From Bog-532 sp963830385 (lineage in GTDB: Bacteria > Actinomycetota > Actinomycetes > Streptosporangiales > Streptosporangiaceae), in the NCBI GenBank assembly GCA_963830385.1, contig CAWHMD010000005.1, positions 1-64,000 of the forward strand: a stretch of DNA of 64,000 nt. The letters run 5' to 3'. Made by a program: the position numbers and the translations under genes. This document shows positions 32,980 through 41,266 of the stretch, piece by piece. Below the pieces are notes generated by a model. The model ran no database searches, was not told the DNA's origin, and was given only the letters and a program-made list of their open reading frames with translations. The stretch's first letter is position 1, and every line of letters starts with the position of its first letter.

Positions 32980-33965
32980 GGTGTCAGCACCAGGCGGCCG
33001 ACGGTGCGATCGGCCAGGCGCGGCAGCTCACCCTGCTCGATCAGCGTGTGCGCCAGCGCGGCATCGGCGAAGGCCAGCACCTGGCCGACGCTCACCACCG
33101 GGGCGTGGACGTTGATCCAGGCTGCGGCGGCCGCCAGCTCACCGACCGTCATCGCGCTCATGATGAACCCCAGCAGCTGCAGCTCGCGGGTATAGAACGA
33201 CCATTGGTCCAGGTCGATCCGCTGGCCCCGGCCGGCGATGGCGACCATCCGGCCGCGCGGGTTGAGGTACCCGGCGGCCGTCCCCAGATCGATCCGCCCG
33301 GTCGTGTCGACCAGCACGTCCACCCCGCCCCCGGCCGCTCCGGCCGCCACCGCGGCGGCCCCGCCCGCGTCGCCGGCCATCAGGACGTCGCGGGCACCCA
33401 GCTCGGCCAGCCGCGGCCCGGCCGCCGCGGCGGCCGGGCGGACCACCGCCAGCGGGACGGCGCCGACGGTGGCGGCCACCTGGATCAGGCACATCCCCAC
33501 CGCGCCGTTGGCCCCGGCCACCGCCACCGTCTCCCCCGGCCGCAGCCGGGCCCGCCGGATCAGCGCTCCGTGGGAGCTGGCGGCCGGGTGCACGGCGGCC
33601 ACGAACCGCACCGGGTCGGCGCCGTCCGGCAGCCGGTAGAGCCGGTTCTGGGCGACCACGGCCAGTTCGGCGGTGGCGCCGGGGCGGCCATCGTAACCGG
33701 CCGAGTTCGTCCACACCCGGTCCCCGGCGGTGAACTCGGCGCCCGGGCCGGTGGCCGCGACCGTGCCGGCCAGGTCGCGCCCGATCGCCAGCGGGAACGT
33801 GACCGGCGTCGGCCAGGCCCCGGAGCGGACGTAGGTGTCGACGTTGTCGACCGCCACCGCCTCGGTGCGGACCAGCACCTCGCCCGGCCCCGGGACCGGA
33901 TCGGGCAGCTCCCCGTAGCGGATCCCGTCTGGGCCGCCGAAGGCCTCGATGAACGCCGCGCGCAT
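32976..33965 (-). CDS. zinc-independent quinone oxidoreductase-like MDR protein
   Basis: A 329-residue NADPH-dependent enzyme of the medium-chain reductase family. It has the quinone oxidoreductase opening MRAAFIEAFGGPDGIRYGELP and GRDLAGTVAATGPG. The dinucleotide loop is VAVAGANGAVGMCLIQVA, slightly variant. No zinc-ligand cysteines are seen. It may reduce quinones or enoyl compounds. Ala/Gly-rich expansions (about residues 180-215) lengthen the Rossmann part. It is the first gene of a pair with the pentapeptide protein and is divergent from an amidohydrolase gene 18 bp away. Confidence 0.87.
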   Translation of the reverse strand: MRAAFIEAFGGPDGIRYGELPDPVPGPGEVLVRTEAVAVDNVDTYVRSGAWPTPVTFPLAIGRDLAGTVAATGPGAEFTAGDRVWTNSAGYDGRPGATAELAVVAQNRLYRLPDGADPVRFVAAVHPAASSHGALIRRARLRPGETVAVAGANGAVGMCLIQVAATVGAVPLAVVRPAAAAAGPRLAELGARDVLMAGDAGGAAAVAAGAAGGGVDVLVDTTGRIDLGTAAGYLNPRGRMVAIAGRGQRIDLDQWSFYTRELQLLGFIMSAMTVGELAAAAAWINVHAPVVSVGQVLAFADAALAHTLIEQGELPRLADRTVGRLVLTP

Positions 33966-33971
33966 GGGTCC

Positions 33972-33977
33972 TATCCT
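33972..33977 (+). promoter_or_regulatory. -10 element TATCCT, leaderless start
   Basis: TATCCT is 6 nt before the GTG at 33984, inside the 18-bp gap between divergent start codons. Confidence 0.55.
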
Positions 33978-33983
33978 GCCTAA

Positions 33984-34940
33984 GTGGCTTCTGCAACCGG
34001 GCCAGCGGCCCCCTCATCCCCCGGCAAGCCGGCCGAAGACGCCGGGGTCCCGGCGTTCTGGCACGACCTGGGGCTGCCCGGGCTGGCCGACATCCATGTG
34101 CACTTCCTGCCGCCGCGGATGCTCCGCCGGGTCTGGCACTACTTCGACGAGGCCGGCCCGCTGCTCGGCCGGCCGTGGCCGATCCAGTACAGGTGGACCG
34201 ACGCCGAACGGGTCGCGCACCTGAACTCGCTCGGCGTCCGGATGTTCGGCGCGCTGTCCTACGCGCACCGCCCGAAGATGGCCGAAGACCTGAACGACTG
34301 GGCGCTCGAGTTCGCCCGCCACACCCCGGGCTGCATCCCGTCGGGGACGTTCTACCCCGAGCCGGAAGTGCTGGACTACGTCAGCCGGGCCATCGACGGC
34401 GGCGCCGCCCTGTTCAAGGTGCACCTGCAGGTGGGCGGGTTCCCGCCCGACGACCCGGAGCTGGAACCGGTGTGGGGCCTGCTGGAGGAGGCGGCCATCC
34501 CGGTCGTCATCCACGCCGGCCACGCCCCGGTCGGCACCCCCTACACCGGCCCGGAGCCGCTGGCCCGGCTGCTGACCCAGTTCCCCACCCTGACCGCGGT
34601 CATCGCGCACATGGGGGCGCCGGACTACGAGCCGTTCCTGACCCTGGCCGAACGGCACGAACGGGTGCATCTGGACACGACCATGGTGTTCACGTCCTTC
34701 TGGGATTCGCTGTCCCCGTTCCCGCCGGGCCTGCTGTCCCGGGTGGCCCGGCTCGGGCTGGCGGGCAAGATCCTGCTCGGCAGCGACTTCCCCAACATCC
34801 CCTACCCTTACGCCGAGCAGCTGGACGGCCTGGCCCGTCTCGGCCTGGGCCCCGACTGGCTGCGCGCCGTCTGCTGGCACAATCCCATCCGCCTGATGGG
34901 CCCAGGCTTCCTCGCGCCCGGCCCCGGCCCCGGGGGTTAG
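33984..34940 (+). CDS. amidohydrolase (amidohydrolase-2 family)
   Basis: A 318-residue TIM-barrel metal-dependent hydrolase. DIHVHF near residue 37 is the first metal motif, VVIHAGHAPVG supplies further His residues, IAHMGAPDY follows, and the metal Asp is in LLGSDFPNIPYP. The family hydrolyses or decarboxylates cyclic carboxylates. The GTG at 33984 fits the leaderless -10. It overlaps the stop of the convergent FMO-like gene by 4 bp. Substrate unknown. Confidence 0.87.
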   Translation: MASATGPAAPSSPGKPAEDAGVPAFWHDLGLPGLADIHVHFLPPRMLRRVWHYFDEAGPLLGRPWPIQYRWTDAERVAHLNSLGVRMFGALSYAHRPKMAEDLNDWALEFARHTPGCIPSGTFYPEPEVLDYVSRAIDGGAALFKVHLQVGGFPPDDPELEPVWGLLEEAAIPVVIHAGHAPVGTPYTGPEPLARLLTQFPTLTAVIAHMGAPDYEPFLTLAERHERVHLDTTMVFTSFWDSLSPFPPGLLSRVARLGLAGKILLGSDFPNIPYPYAEQLDGLARLGLGPDWLRAVCWHNPIRLMGPGFLAPGPGPGG

Positions 34941-36133
34941 GCGGGGCTGGCCGCCCCGCGGCTGAGTGCTCCGGTGGTCAGCTCGTGGTGCACGTGCCGG
35001 ATCACCCGTTTGGCGTCCCGGCCGATGACGCCCATGCACGGCGCGTAGCCGAGGAAGTGCAGGCCTGGCCGGATCGCGGGCTGCCGGTAGTTCAGCGGAT
35101 CGCCCTGCTCGTCGAGCACCCCCAGGTGCCCCACGATCGGCTGGAGCCCGGTGGTGTAGCCGGTGGCGGCGACGATCGCGTCCGGGTGCAAGGTGGTGCC
35201 GTCGCTCAGCCGCACGCCGTCGGCGCCCACCGACGACACACCCGGGACGATGGTGAAGTCGCGCGCCCGGATGGCCGCGATGACCTCGGCGCCCACGATC
35301 TGCGGAGGGGCTCCGTCCCGGTGCAGGCGGGTGAAGATCCCTTCCTCGGGGCGGGCCAGCCCGGCCGAGCTGAGGTCACCGATGGTCAGCCGCTGTACGG
35401 TCCGCCCGATCGGATCCGAGATCTGCGCGGGCAGCCGGAGCAGGAGCGCCGCTGACAGGTCGGACGGCAGGCCCAGGGACTTTTTCTGCAGCAGGTTGGG
35501 CTGGGTCCGCACCGCGAGGCGCACCCGCCCGGCGCCACCTTGAGCCAGGTCACGGGCGATGTCCAGGCCCGAGCAGCCACCGCCGATGACCAGCACGTCG
35601 CAGCCGGCGAACTCATCCGGGTTGCGGTAGTCGTAGGAGTGCACGATGCGCCCGGGGAACTGGTCCCGGCCGCGCCAGTCCGGCAGCCAGGGCGTGTGCT
35701 GGTGCCCGGTCGCCACGACGACCTGCCGCGCGGTCATCGGCCCGGCCGACGTCGACACCTGCCAGCCGTCCGGGACCGGATCGATCCGGTCGACCTGGAC
35801 GCCGAACTGCGCCTTCACCTGGTGCCGGGCGGCGAACGACTCCAGGTACTGGACCGCGTGCTCACGCAGCGGGAAGAACGGGGTACCGGCCTCGAACCGG
35901 TCCCCGAACCGGAGCACCGCGTTCCAGCGGCAGGTGTTCAGCCGCAGCGCGTCGTAGCGCGTCCGCCAGGACGAGGCGACCGCGTCCGCCCGGTCGATGA
36001 CCTGCGACGGCACCCCCAGCCGGGACAGTTCGGCGGCGGCCGCCAGGCCGGCCGGGCCGGCGCCGATGATCAGGACTGGCTGGGTGGCCTGGTCGTGCTG
36101 TTGTGGTCGCTCCCGGGTTGATCGGGCTACCAT
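34937..36133 (-). CDS. FAD-dependent monooxygenase (FMO/YczA-like)
   Basis: A 398-residue flavoprotein. The FAD motif is VLIIGAGPAGLAAAAELSR, the NADP motif is VLVIGGGCSGLDIARDLA, and the signature VAATGYTTGLQP lies near the C-terminus. WRTRYDALRLNT matches flavin-containing monooxygenases and their oxidoreductase kin. It could oxidise N or S atoms or ketones. ATG at 36133 was chosen, with GGGGAG close upstream although spacing is tight; the longer open frame to 36274 lacks a start signal. Converges with the amidohydrolase. Confidence 0.85.
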   Translation of the reverse strand: MVARSTRERPQQHDQATQPVLIIGAGPAGLAAAAELSRLGVPSQVIDRADAVASSWRTRYDALRLNTCRWNAVLRFGDRFEAGTPFFPLREHAVQYLESFAARHQVKAQFGVQVDRIDPVPDGWQVSTSAGPMTARQVVVATGHQHTPWLPDWRGRDQFPGRIVHSYDYRNPDEFAGCDVLVIGGGCSGLDIARDLAQGGAGRVRLAVRTQPNLLQKKSLGLPSDLSAALLLRLPAQISDPIGRTVQRLTIGDLSSAGLARPEEGIFTRLHRDGAPPQIVGAEVIAAIRARDFTIVPGVSSVGADGVRLSDGTTLHPDAIVAATGYTTGLQPIVGHLGVLDEQGDPLNYRQPAIRPGLHFLGYAPCMGVIGRDAKRVIRHVHHELTTGALSRGAASPA

Positions 36134-36276
36134 CACTCCCCTTTTGCCCTTGCCAAACACTCCTGCCTGCGAGAGGGCAGAAGGTGACAAGAATAAGCAG
36201 ACCGGGCGCCCGGTCCTCAGCCGAATCTCAGCTCCGTTATGAACTATTGGCCGAGGCTGTGACCTGCCCCTCACGC

Positions 36277-36969
36277 TCAGATGAGCTGGTGGCGGTGGGC
36301 GTAGCCGATGGCGGCGGCCCGGTCCCGGGACTGGGTCTTGGTAAAGATCCGGTTTATGTGGGACTTCACCGTGTGGTTGCTCAGGCAGAGCCGCTCGGCG
36401 ATCTCGGGGTTGGTCAGGCCGCGGGCGATCAGGGCCAGGATCTCGGCCTCGCGCTCGGTGAGGCCGTCCGGCCGGGCGTGCGGCCCCGATGGCATCCCCG
36501 GAGCCGGGAACGGCCTGGCGGGGTGCGGGGCTGAGCTGGTGGCGGCCAGCAGCGTGTCGTGCACGCGGGGGTCGAATACGGTCAGGCCGGCCGCGGCGGC
36601 CTGCAGGGCGCGGGCGATGTCGGTCCGGTCCGCGTCCTTGGTGAGGTAGCTGCGGGCGCCGGCCTTCAGCGCCTCGAGCACGTTGGTGTCGTCGACGTAG
36701 GTGGTGAGCACCACTATGGCGACGCCGGGGTGCTCGGCGACCAGCCGCCGGGTGGCACCGATACCGTCCAGCACCGGCATGTTCAGGTCCAGCAAGATGG
36801 CGTCGGGGTGATGCTCGGCCACCTGGGCGATGGCCTGCTCACCGTCGGCGGCGGCCGCGACCACCTCGATGCCGGGCAGCCCGCCCAGCAACAGCACCAG
36901 GCCCTCGCGCACGCTGGCCTGGTCGTCGGCGATGATCACGCGGAGCGGGTCGGCGGACGGGGTGGTCAC
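36277..36969 (-). CDS. NarL/LuxR-type response regulator
   Basis: A 230-residue regulator. The receiver domain (residues about 8-125) has the acidic pair in IIADDQ, phospho-acceptor Asp61 in ILLDLNMP, and Lys111 in YLTKDAD. A Pro-rich linker follows. The LuxR HTH (about 165-220) reads LTEREAEILALIARGLTNPEIAERL in outline. GTG at 36969 overlaps the kinase stop (GTGA), so the kinase and regulator are coupled. Targets may include the divergent GT39 gene, whose upstream region carries paired direct repeats. Confidence 0.93.
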   Translation of the reverse strand: MTTPSADPLRVIIADDQASVREGLVLLLGGLPGIEVVAAAADGEQAIAQVAEHHPDAILLDLNMPVLDGIGATRRLVAEHPGVAIVVLTTYVDDTNVLEALKAGARSYLTKDADRTDIARALQAAAAGLTVFDPRVHDTLLAATSSAPHPARPFPAPGMPSGPHARPDGLTEREAEILALIARGLTNPEIAERLCLSNHTVKSHINRIFTKTQSRDRAAAIGYAHRHQLI

Positions 36970-38222
36970 GACGCCACCAGCGGGGCCGGTTGCGGCTCGG
37001 CCGCGGGCGGCGCCGGCTGGGACGGCCCGGCCAGCGGGAGGCCGGCCGCGACGACCCAATGCCGTTTACCGGGCCCGTCCTGAGCCCCGGCCATCAGCGT
37101 GCCGTTCAGCAGCCGGAGCCGCTCGCGCATCCCGGTCAGCCCGTAGCCGCCGTCGACGGTGCTCGGGCAGACGGCCGATCCGGTGGCCGGGGCGCCGCGC
37201 GGCGGCAAGTCGTTGACCACGGTGAGGGACACGTCGTCGCCGCCGTACTCCAGGCGGACCGAGATCCGCTGCCCGGGGGCGTGCTTGGCCGCGTTGACCA
37301 GGGCCTCCTGGCCGGTTCGGAGCAGCGCGACGGTGGCGTCCGGCGCCAGCGGCCGGGGCTGGCCGCCGAGGGTGAAGGCGACCTCGGCCCCGTACCGCTC
37401 GCGGTGGGCCCGGGCCGCCTGGCCGAGCTCCTGGTCCAGCGGCACCGCGTCGGAGCGCAGCGCGTGCACGGCCCGGCGGGTCTCGGTCAGCCCGTCGGAC
37501 GCCATCCGCTGAGCGGTGGCCAGGACCTCCAGCGCCCGGTCGATGTCGCGGTGGTCGGTGAGCACGGCCCGGGCGGCCTGGATCTGGATGGACAGCGCGC
37601 CGAGCGAGTGGGCGAGCACATCGTGGATCTCGCGGGCGATCCGGGCCCGCTCGTTCAGCACCTCGGTGCGGCTCTGCTCGGCCTGCAGTTGCTGGGTCCG
37701 GGCCAGCAGGGCGGCGGACTGCTCGGACTGTTCCCGGCGGGCCCGGATGAAGTAGCCGATCATCAGGCCGGCCACCGGCACCGTCGGGTAGAGCAGGAAC
37801 ATCGACAGCTGGTCGAAGCCGTCCCCGAAGATGAGCGCGTTGGCTTCCAGGGTCACGGTGCTGAACAGCACGACCAGCCAGGCGGTCCCGGGCCCGACCT
37901 CATAGGCCGCGCCGGTCGCGGCCAGGCTGGCCAGCGTTATCGCGCAGTTGTTCTCGTTGAACCCGGCGGTGGCGGCCAGCCCGCCCGCGGCCCCCATGAC
38001 GCACAAGGCGACCGGCAGCCCGCGCCCCCGCCAGCGCGCCGCCGCGGGCACCCGGTCCACCGTCCACCAGGCCAGCAGGGCGACCCCGGCCACCGCGAAC
38101 CCGGCGAACTGGACCGGCAGCGCCGTCGCGCCCGCCGGCTGCAGCGGGAACGTCAGCAGCCCGATCAGGGCGTAGATCGCGACCCTGGCCGGCCAGCGGA
38201 AGCGGTTCCACACCGCGCTCAT
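36966..38222 (-). CDS. membrane sensor histidine kinase (NarL partner type)
   Basis: A 418-residue kinase. Four to five membrane helices occupy residues about 12-158. The dimerisation domain has phospho-acceptor His200 in REIHDVLAHSLGALS. The ATPase domain has Asn310 in EALVNAAKHA and the lid GYGLTGMRERL. Unlike the kinase-like gene at 11859, all key residues are present. The sensed signal is unknown since there is no periplasmic domain of size. It is followed by its response regulator with overlapping codons. Confidence 0.93.
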   Translation of the reverse strand: MSAVWNRFRWPARVAIYALIGLLTFPLQPAGATALPVQFAGFAVAGVALLAWWTVDRVPAAARWRGRGLPVALCVMGAAGGLAATAGFNENNCAITLASLAATGAAYEVGPGTAWLVVLFSTVTLEANALIFGDGFDQLSMFLLYPTVPVAGLMIGYFIRARREQSEQSAALLARTQQLQAEQSRTEVLNERARIAREIHDVLAHSLGALSIQIQAARAVLTDHRDIDRALEVLATAQRMASDGLTETRRAVHALRSDAVPLDQELGQAARAHRERYGAEVAFTLGGQPRPLAPDATVALLRTGQEALVNAAKHAPGQRISVRLEYGGDDVSLTVVNDLPPRGAPATGSAVCPSTVDGGYGLTGMRERLRLLNGTLMAGAQDGPGKRHWVVAAGLPLAGPSQPAPPAAEPQPAPLVAS

Positions 38223-38228
38223 GGCATC

Positions 38229-38234
38229 AGTATC
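38229..38234 (-). promoter_or_regulatory. candidate -10 GATACT for the kinase gene
   Basis: GATACT is 6 nt before the ATG at 38222. It keeps the A2 and T6 of TANNNT but not T1, so it is weaker than others in the window. Confidence 0.35.
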
Positions 38235-38268
38235 GTCCGGCTCACGTCACCGAACCTAGAGCCAGCGG

Positions 38269-38310
38269 CGGTATGAGCGCATCGGGCCGTGGGTCCAAGC
38301 CCGGTATGAG
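38269..38310. promoter_or_regulatory. CGGTATGAG direct repeats 33 bp apart
   Basis: CGGTATGAG occurs at 38269-38277 and 38302-38310, three helical turns apart, in the gap between the kinase gene and the GT39 gene. They may be response regulator sites. Confidence 0.4.
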
Positions 38311-38379
38311 ACCGAAGCCGTACCGAACTGCGGTCCGTGCTCCGATGCGGGGCCGGGACCGGCGCGGGACGCTGGCGGC

Positions 38380-39944
38380 ATGTCTGAGATCGAGGTACGA
38401 GGGCCGGGCGCGGGGAGGCCGGGAGCGAGCGCCACCGAGCCTGGCGTCACGGCCCTGGCGCCGTTCAGCCGGTGGGTGATCGTGATCGGCGGGCTGCTGT
38501 TCGCCGTGCTGATGGCCCTGTCTGACCGGTACGGCTTCCACCACGACGAGCTGTACTTCCTGGACTGCGGCCGGCACCTGCAGGCCTCCTACGTGGACCA
38601 GCCGGTGTTCACGCCGCTGCTGGCGTGGGTGACCCTCAAGACGTTCGGGGTGTCGCTGATCGGGCTGCGGCTGTGCCGGCCCTGGCCGCCTGGGGCACGG
38701 TGATCGTGGCCGGGCTGACCGCCCGTGAGTTCGGCGGCGGCAGGCGGGCTCAGGTGCTGGCCGCCTTCGCGGTGGCCACCATGCCGGCCGTGTACGGCGC
38801 CGACCACATGCTCGACACCGCCGCGTTCGACATCCTGGCCTGGGGCGCGCTGGCGTTCATGGTGATCCGCATCGGCCGCACCGGCGACCAGCGCTGGTGG
38901 ATCCCGGCCGGGGTCATCCTCGGCCTGGGCGTGGAGAACAAGCACCTGATCGGCTTCTTCGGGATCGCGATCGTGATCGGGGCGTTTTTGTCAGGCGGCC
39001 GGAAAACGGTACTGAACCGGTGGTTCCTGGCTGGTGCGGCGATCGCGGTGGCGCTGGAGATCCCCGACATCTGGTGGCAGGCCACCCACGGGTGGGCCAC
39101 GATCGCGATGACCCAGTCGCTGAACGCCAGGAACGGCGGGCCGGCCAACATCGGTGTCTGGATCATCGGCCAGCTGATCGTGCTGGGCCTGGTGCGGGTG
39201 TGGGGCGCGGTGGCGGGGCTGCGGTTCCTGTGGCGGTCCGGGCAGCCGCTGTGGAAGGCGCTGGTCTGGGCCTACGCGCTGCTGTTCGTGGTGTTCATGC
39301 TCACCACCGGCGCACAGATCTACTACATGGGCGGCGCGTACGTGTTCCTGCTGGCGGCCGGGGCGGTGGCGCTGGACCGCTGGCTGAGCGCCCGGCGGTC
39401 CCGGATCTACCGGTTCGCGGGCGGGCTCACGGTCAGCGCGCTGGTGTTCGCGCCGTTCCTGCTGCCGATCCTGCCGGTCGCCGACGCCAACGTGACCAAC
39501 GACATTTTTCCGGTCCAGAACCAGACCATCGGCTGGCCGCAGCTGGTCGCCTCGGTGCACGGGGTGTGGTCCTCGCTCCCGGCCCAGCAGCGGGCCAGCG
39601 CGGTGATCTTCACCGACGACTTCGGCGAGGCGGGCGCGATCAACGAGCTGGGCCGCGGGCAGGGCCTGCCCACGGCGGTCAGCGGGCACGACACCGAGTG
39701 GTGGTGGGGGCCGGGCAACCCGCGCGCCACCACCGTGATCGCCGTGACGCTGGGGCCGGCCAGCAGCTCCGCCGCCAGCAACGTCAGCGGCCTGCACCAG
39801 TACTTCAAGAACGTGCGGCTGGCGGCCACGATGTCCAACCCCTGGGGCATCAAGAACGAGAACTACCACGGCCAGATCTACGTCTGCACCGGGCTGCGGA
39901 AGCCCTGGGGCCAGCTGTGGCCCGGGCTGCGCCACTACGACTGA
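38380..39944 (+). pseudogene. GT39/PMT-like membrane glycosyltransferase, one-base frameshift
   Basis: The first 107 codons (FSRWVIVIGGLLFAVLMAL, DRYGFHHDELYFLDCGRHL, YVDQPVFTPLLAW) are in one frame and the remaining ~420 (WGTVIVAGLTAREFGGG onward) in another. The switch is at about 38672, where CGGCTGTGCCGG would become CGGCTGCTGCCGG with one added C and read LRLLPALAAW. Acidic FHHDEL and the 8-12 hydrophobic helices are typical of polyprenol-sugar-dependent glycosyltransferases. The C-terminal extracellular part has WWWGPGNPRATTVIAV. A paralogue lies at 63262. Real mutation or sequencing error. Confidence 0.85.
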
Positions 39945-41233
39945 GCGGCCCCGGGCAAATGTCCCCAGGCCGGTTGCAGGCCGTCGACCGGAAGATCACG
40001 CATGCCCCGCAGCGGCGACAGGTACAGCCACAGCCCGGACAGGCAGCCGCCGGCCACCGCGACCCACAACGTGACGCGAACGCCGATGGCGCCGCCGAGG
40101 GCACCGGCGGCCAGGCCGCCCAGCGGCAACGTCCCCCAGCCGGCCCAGCGCGACACGGCGCTGACCCGCCCGCGCAGGTCCGCCGGGCAGGCCGCTTGCT
40201 GGTAACTGGTCAGCGCGACCGCGCACAGCGTGGAGCTGAACGTCCATGACATCCAGCCGGCCGCAAACAGCAGCACCCACCAGCCTGGCCGGGCCGCCGG
40301 GATCAGCAGACCCGGCAGGCTGAACACCGTCATCGCCAGCCAGCACAGTCGCGCGGAGCCGATCCGGCCCGCCAGCGGCCTTGACACCAGGCCGCCCGCG
40401 ACACCACCGAGCGCGCCCAGGGCCAGCAAGACACCGACGTAGGCGGGACGCAGGTGAACCGTCCGGACCAAGAACACCGGCCCGAGCGTCTCCACCATGA
40501 TCACGAAGAAGTTCGCTGTGCCGTTCCAGGCCGTCGAGTTGCGCAGGATCGGCTCGCGCAGCACGTAGGTGAGTCCTTCGCGCAGCTGCGGCCAGAAACG
40601 GGCGGGCCGCTCCTGCTCAGCACCGCCCGGTCCCGGCTCCCGGCCCCGGATCAGGACCAGGCACACGGCCGCCACCGCGAAGGACATCGCGTCACCGGCC
40701 ATGGCCCGCGCCGCTCCCGCCAGCCCGACCAGCAACGCCCCCAGCGCCGGCCCGGCCACCAGCGCGGCCGACTGCGTCGTCGCCAGCTTGCCGTTGCCGT
40801 CGGCCAGCTGCCCACGATCAACCAGCGACGGCAGGTAACTGGTGTAGGAGACCAGGAAGAACGCGCTCAGCGAGCTGGCCAGCAGCGCCACCGCGTACAG
40901 CTGCCCCAGCGCCAGAACCCCCGCCAGCTGCGCGGCCGGCACCCAGCCGATCACTGCCGCGCTGGCCAGATCACAGCCGATCATCACCCTGCGCTTGCTG
41001 ACCCGGTCGGCCATCACTCCGGCCGGCAGCGCGATCAGCAGGTAAGCGGAGGTCGCCGCGGCCGACAGCAAACCGACCTCGAGCGCCGTGGCCCGGAGCA
41101 CCACGATGGCCACCAGCGGCAACGCCAGAATCGTCACCTGCGAACCGATCTGGTTGACCGCCTGACCGCCCCACAACAGCAGAAAGTCACGATGGCGCCA
41201 CAGTCCCGGTACCGTCTCGGCCGTCTCAGGCAT
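39935..41233 (-). CDS. MFS transporter
   Basis: A 432-residue secondary transporter with about 12 helices. It has the MFS-type loop ADRVSKRRVMI between helices 2 and 3 and the opening WRHRDFLLLWGGQAVNQIGSQVT of the enterobactin-exporter-like (MFS_3) group. Export of a drug or siderophore is likely by family. ATG at 41233 has TAGGTT 6 nt upstream and no ribosome site; a GTG one codon earlier is less likely. It overlaps the GT39 3' end by 10 bp on the other strand. Confidence 0.9.
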   Translation of the reverse strand: MPETAETVPGLWRHRDFLLLWGGQAVNQIGSQVTILALPLVAIVVLRATALEVGLLSAAATSAYLLIALPAGVMADRVSKRRVMIGCDLASAAVIGWVPAAQLAGVLALGQLYAVALLASSLSAFFLVSYTSYLPSLVDRGQLADGNGKLATTQSAALVAGPALGALLVGLAGAARAMAGDAMSFAVAAVCLVLIRGREPGPGGAEQERPARFWPQLREGLTYVLREPILRNSTAWNGTANFFVIMVETLGPVFLVRTVHLRPAYVGVLLALGALGGVAGGLVSRPLAGRIGSARLCWLAMTVFSLPGLLIPAARPGWWVLLFAAGWMSWTFSSTLCAVALTSYQQAACPADLRGRVSAVSRWAGWGTLPLGGLAAGALGGAIGVRVTLWVAVAGGCLSGLWLYLSPLRGMRDLPVDGLQPAWGHLPGAAQS

Positions 41234-41239
41234 CACCCC

Positions 41240-41245
41240 AACCTA
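41240..41245 (-). promoter_or_regulatory. -10 element TAGGTT, leaderless start
   Basis: TAGGTT is 6 nt before the ATG at 41233 on the minus strand. Confidence 0.55.
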
Positions 41246-41266
41246 ATCGGCCTGGCGGTGGCCGGG

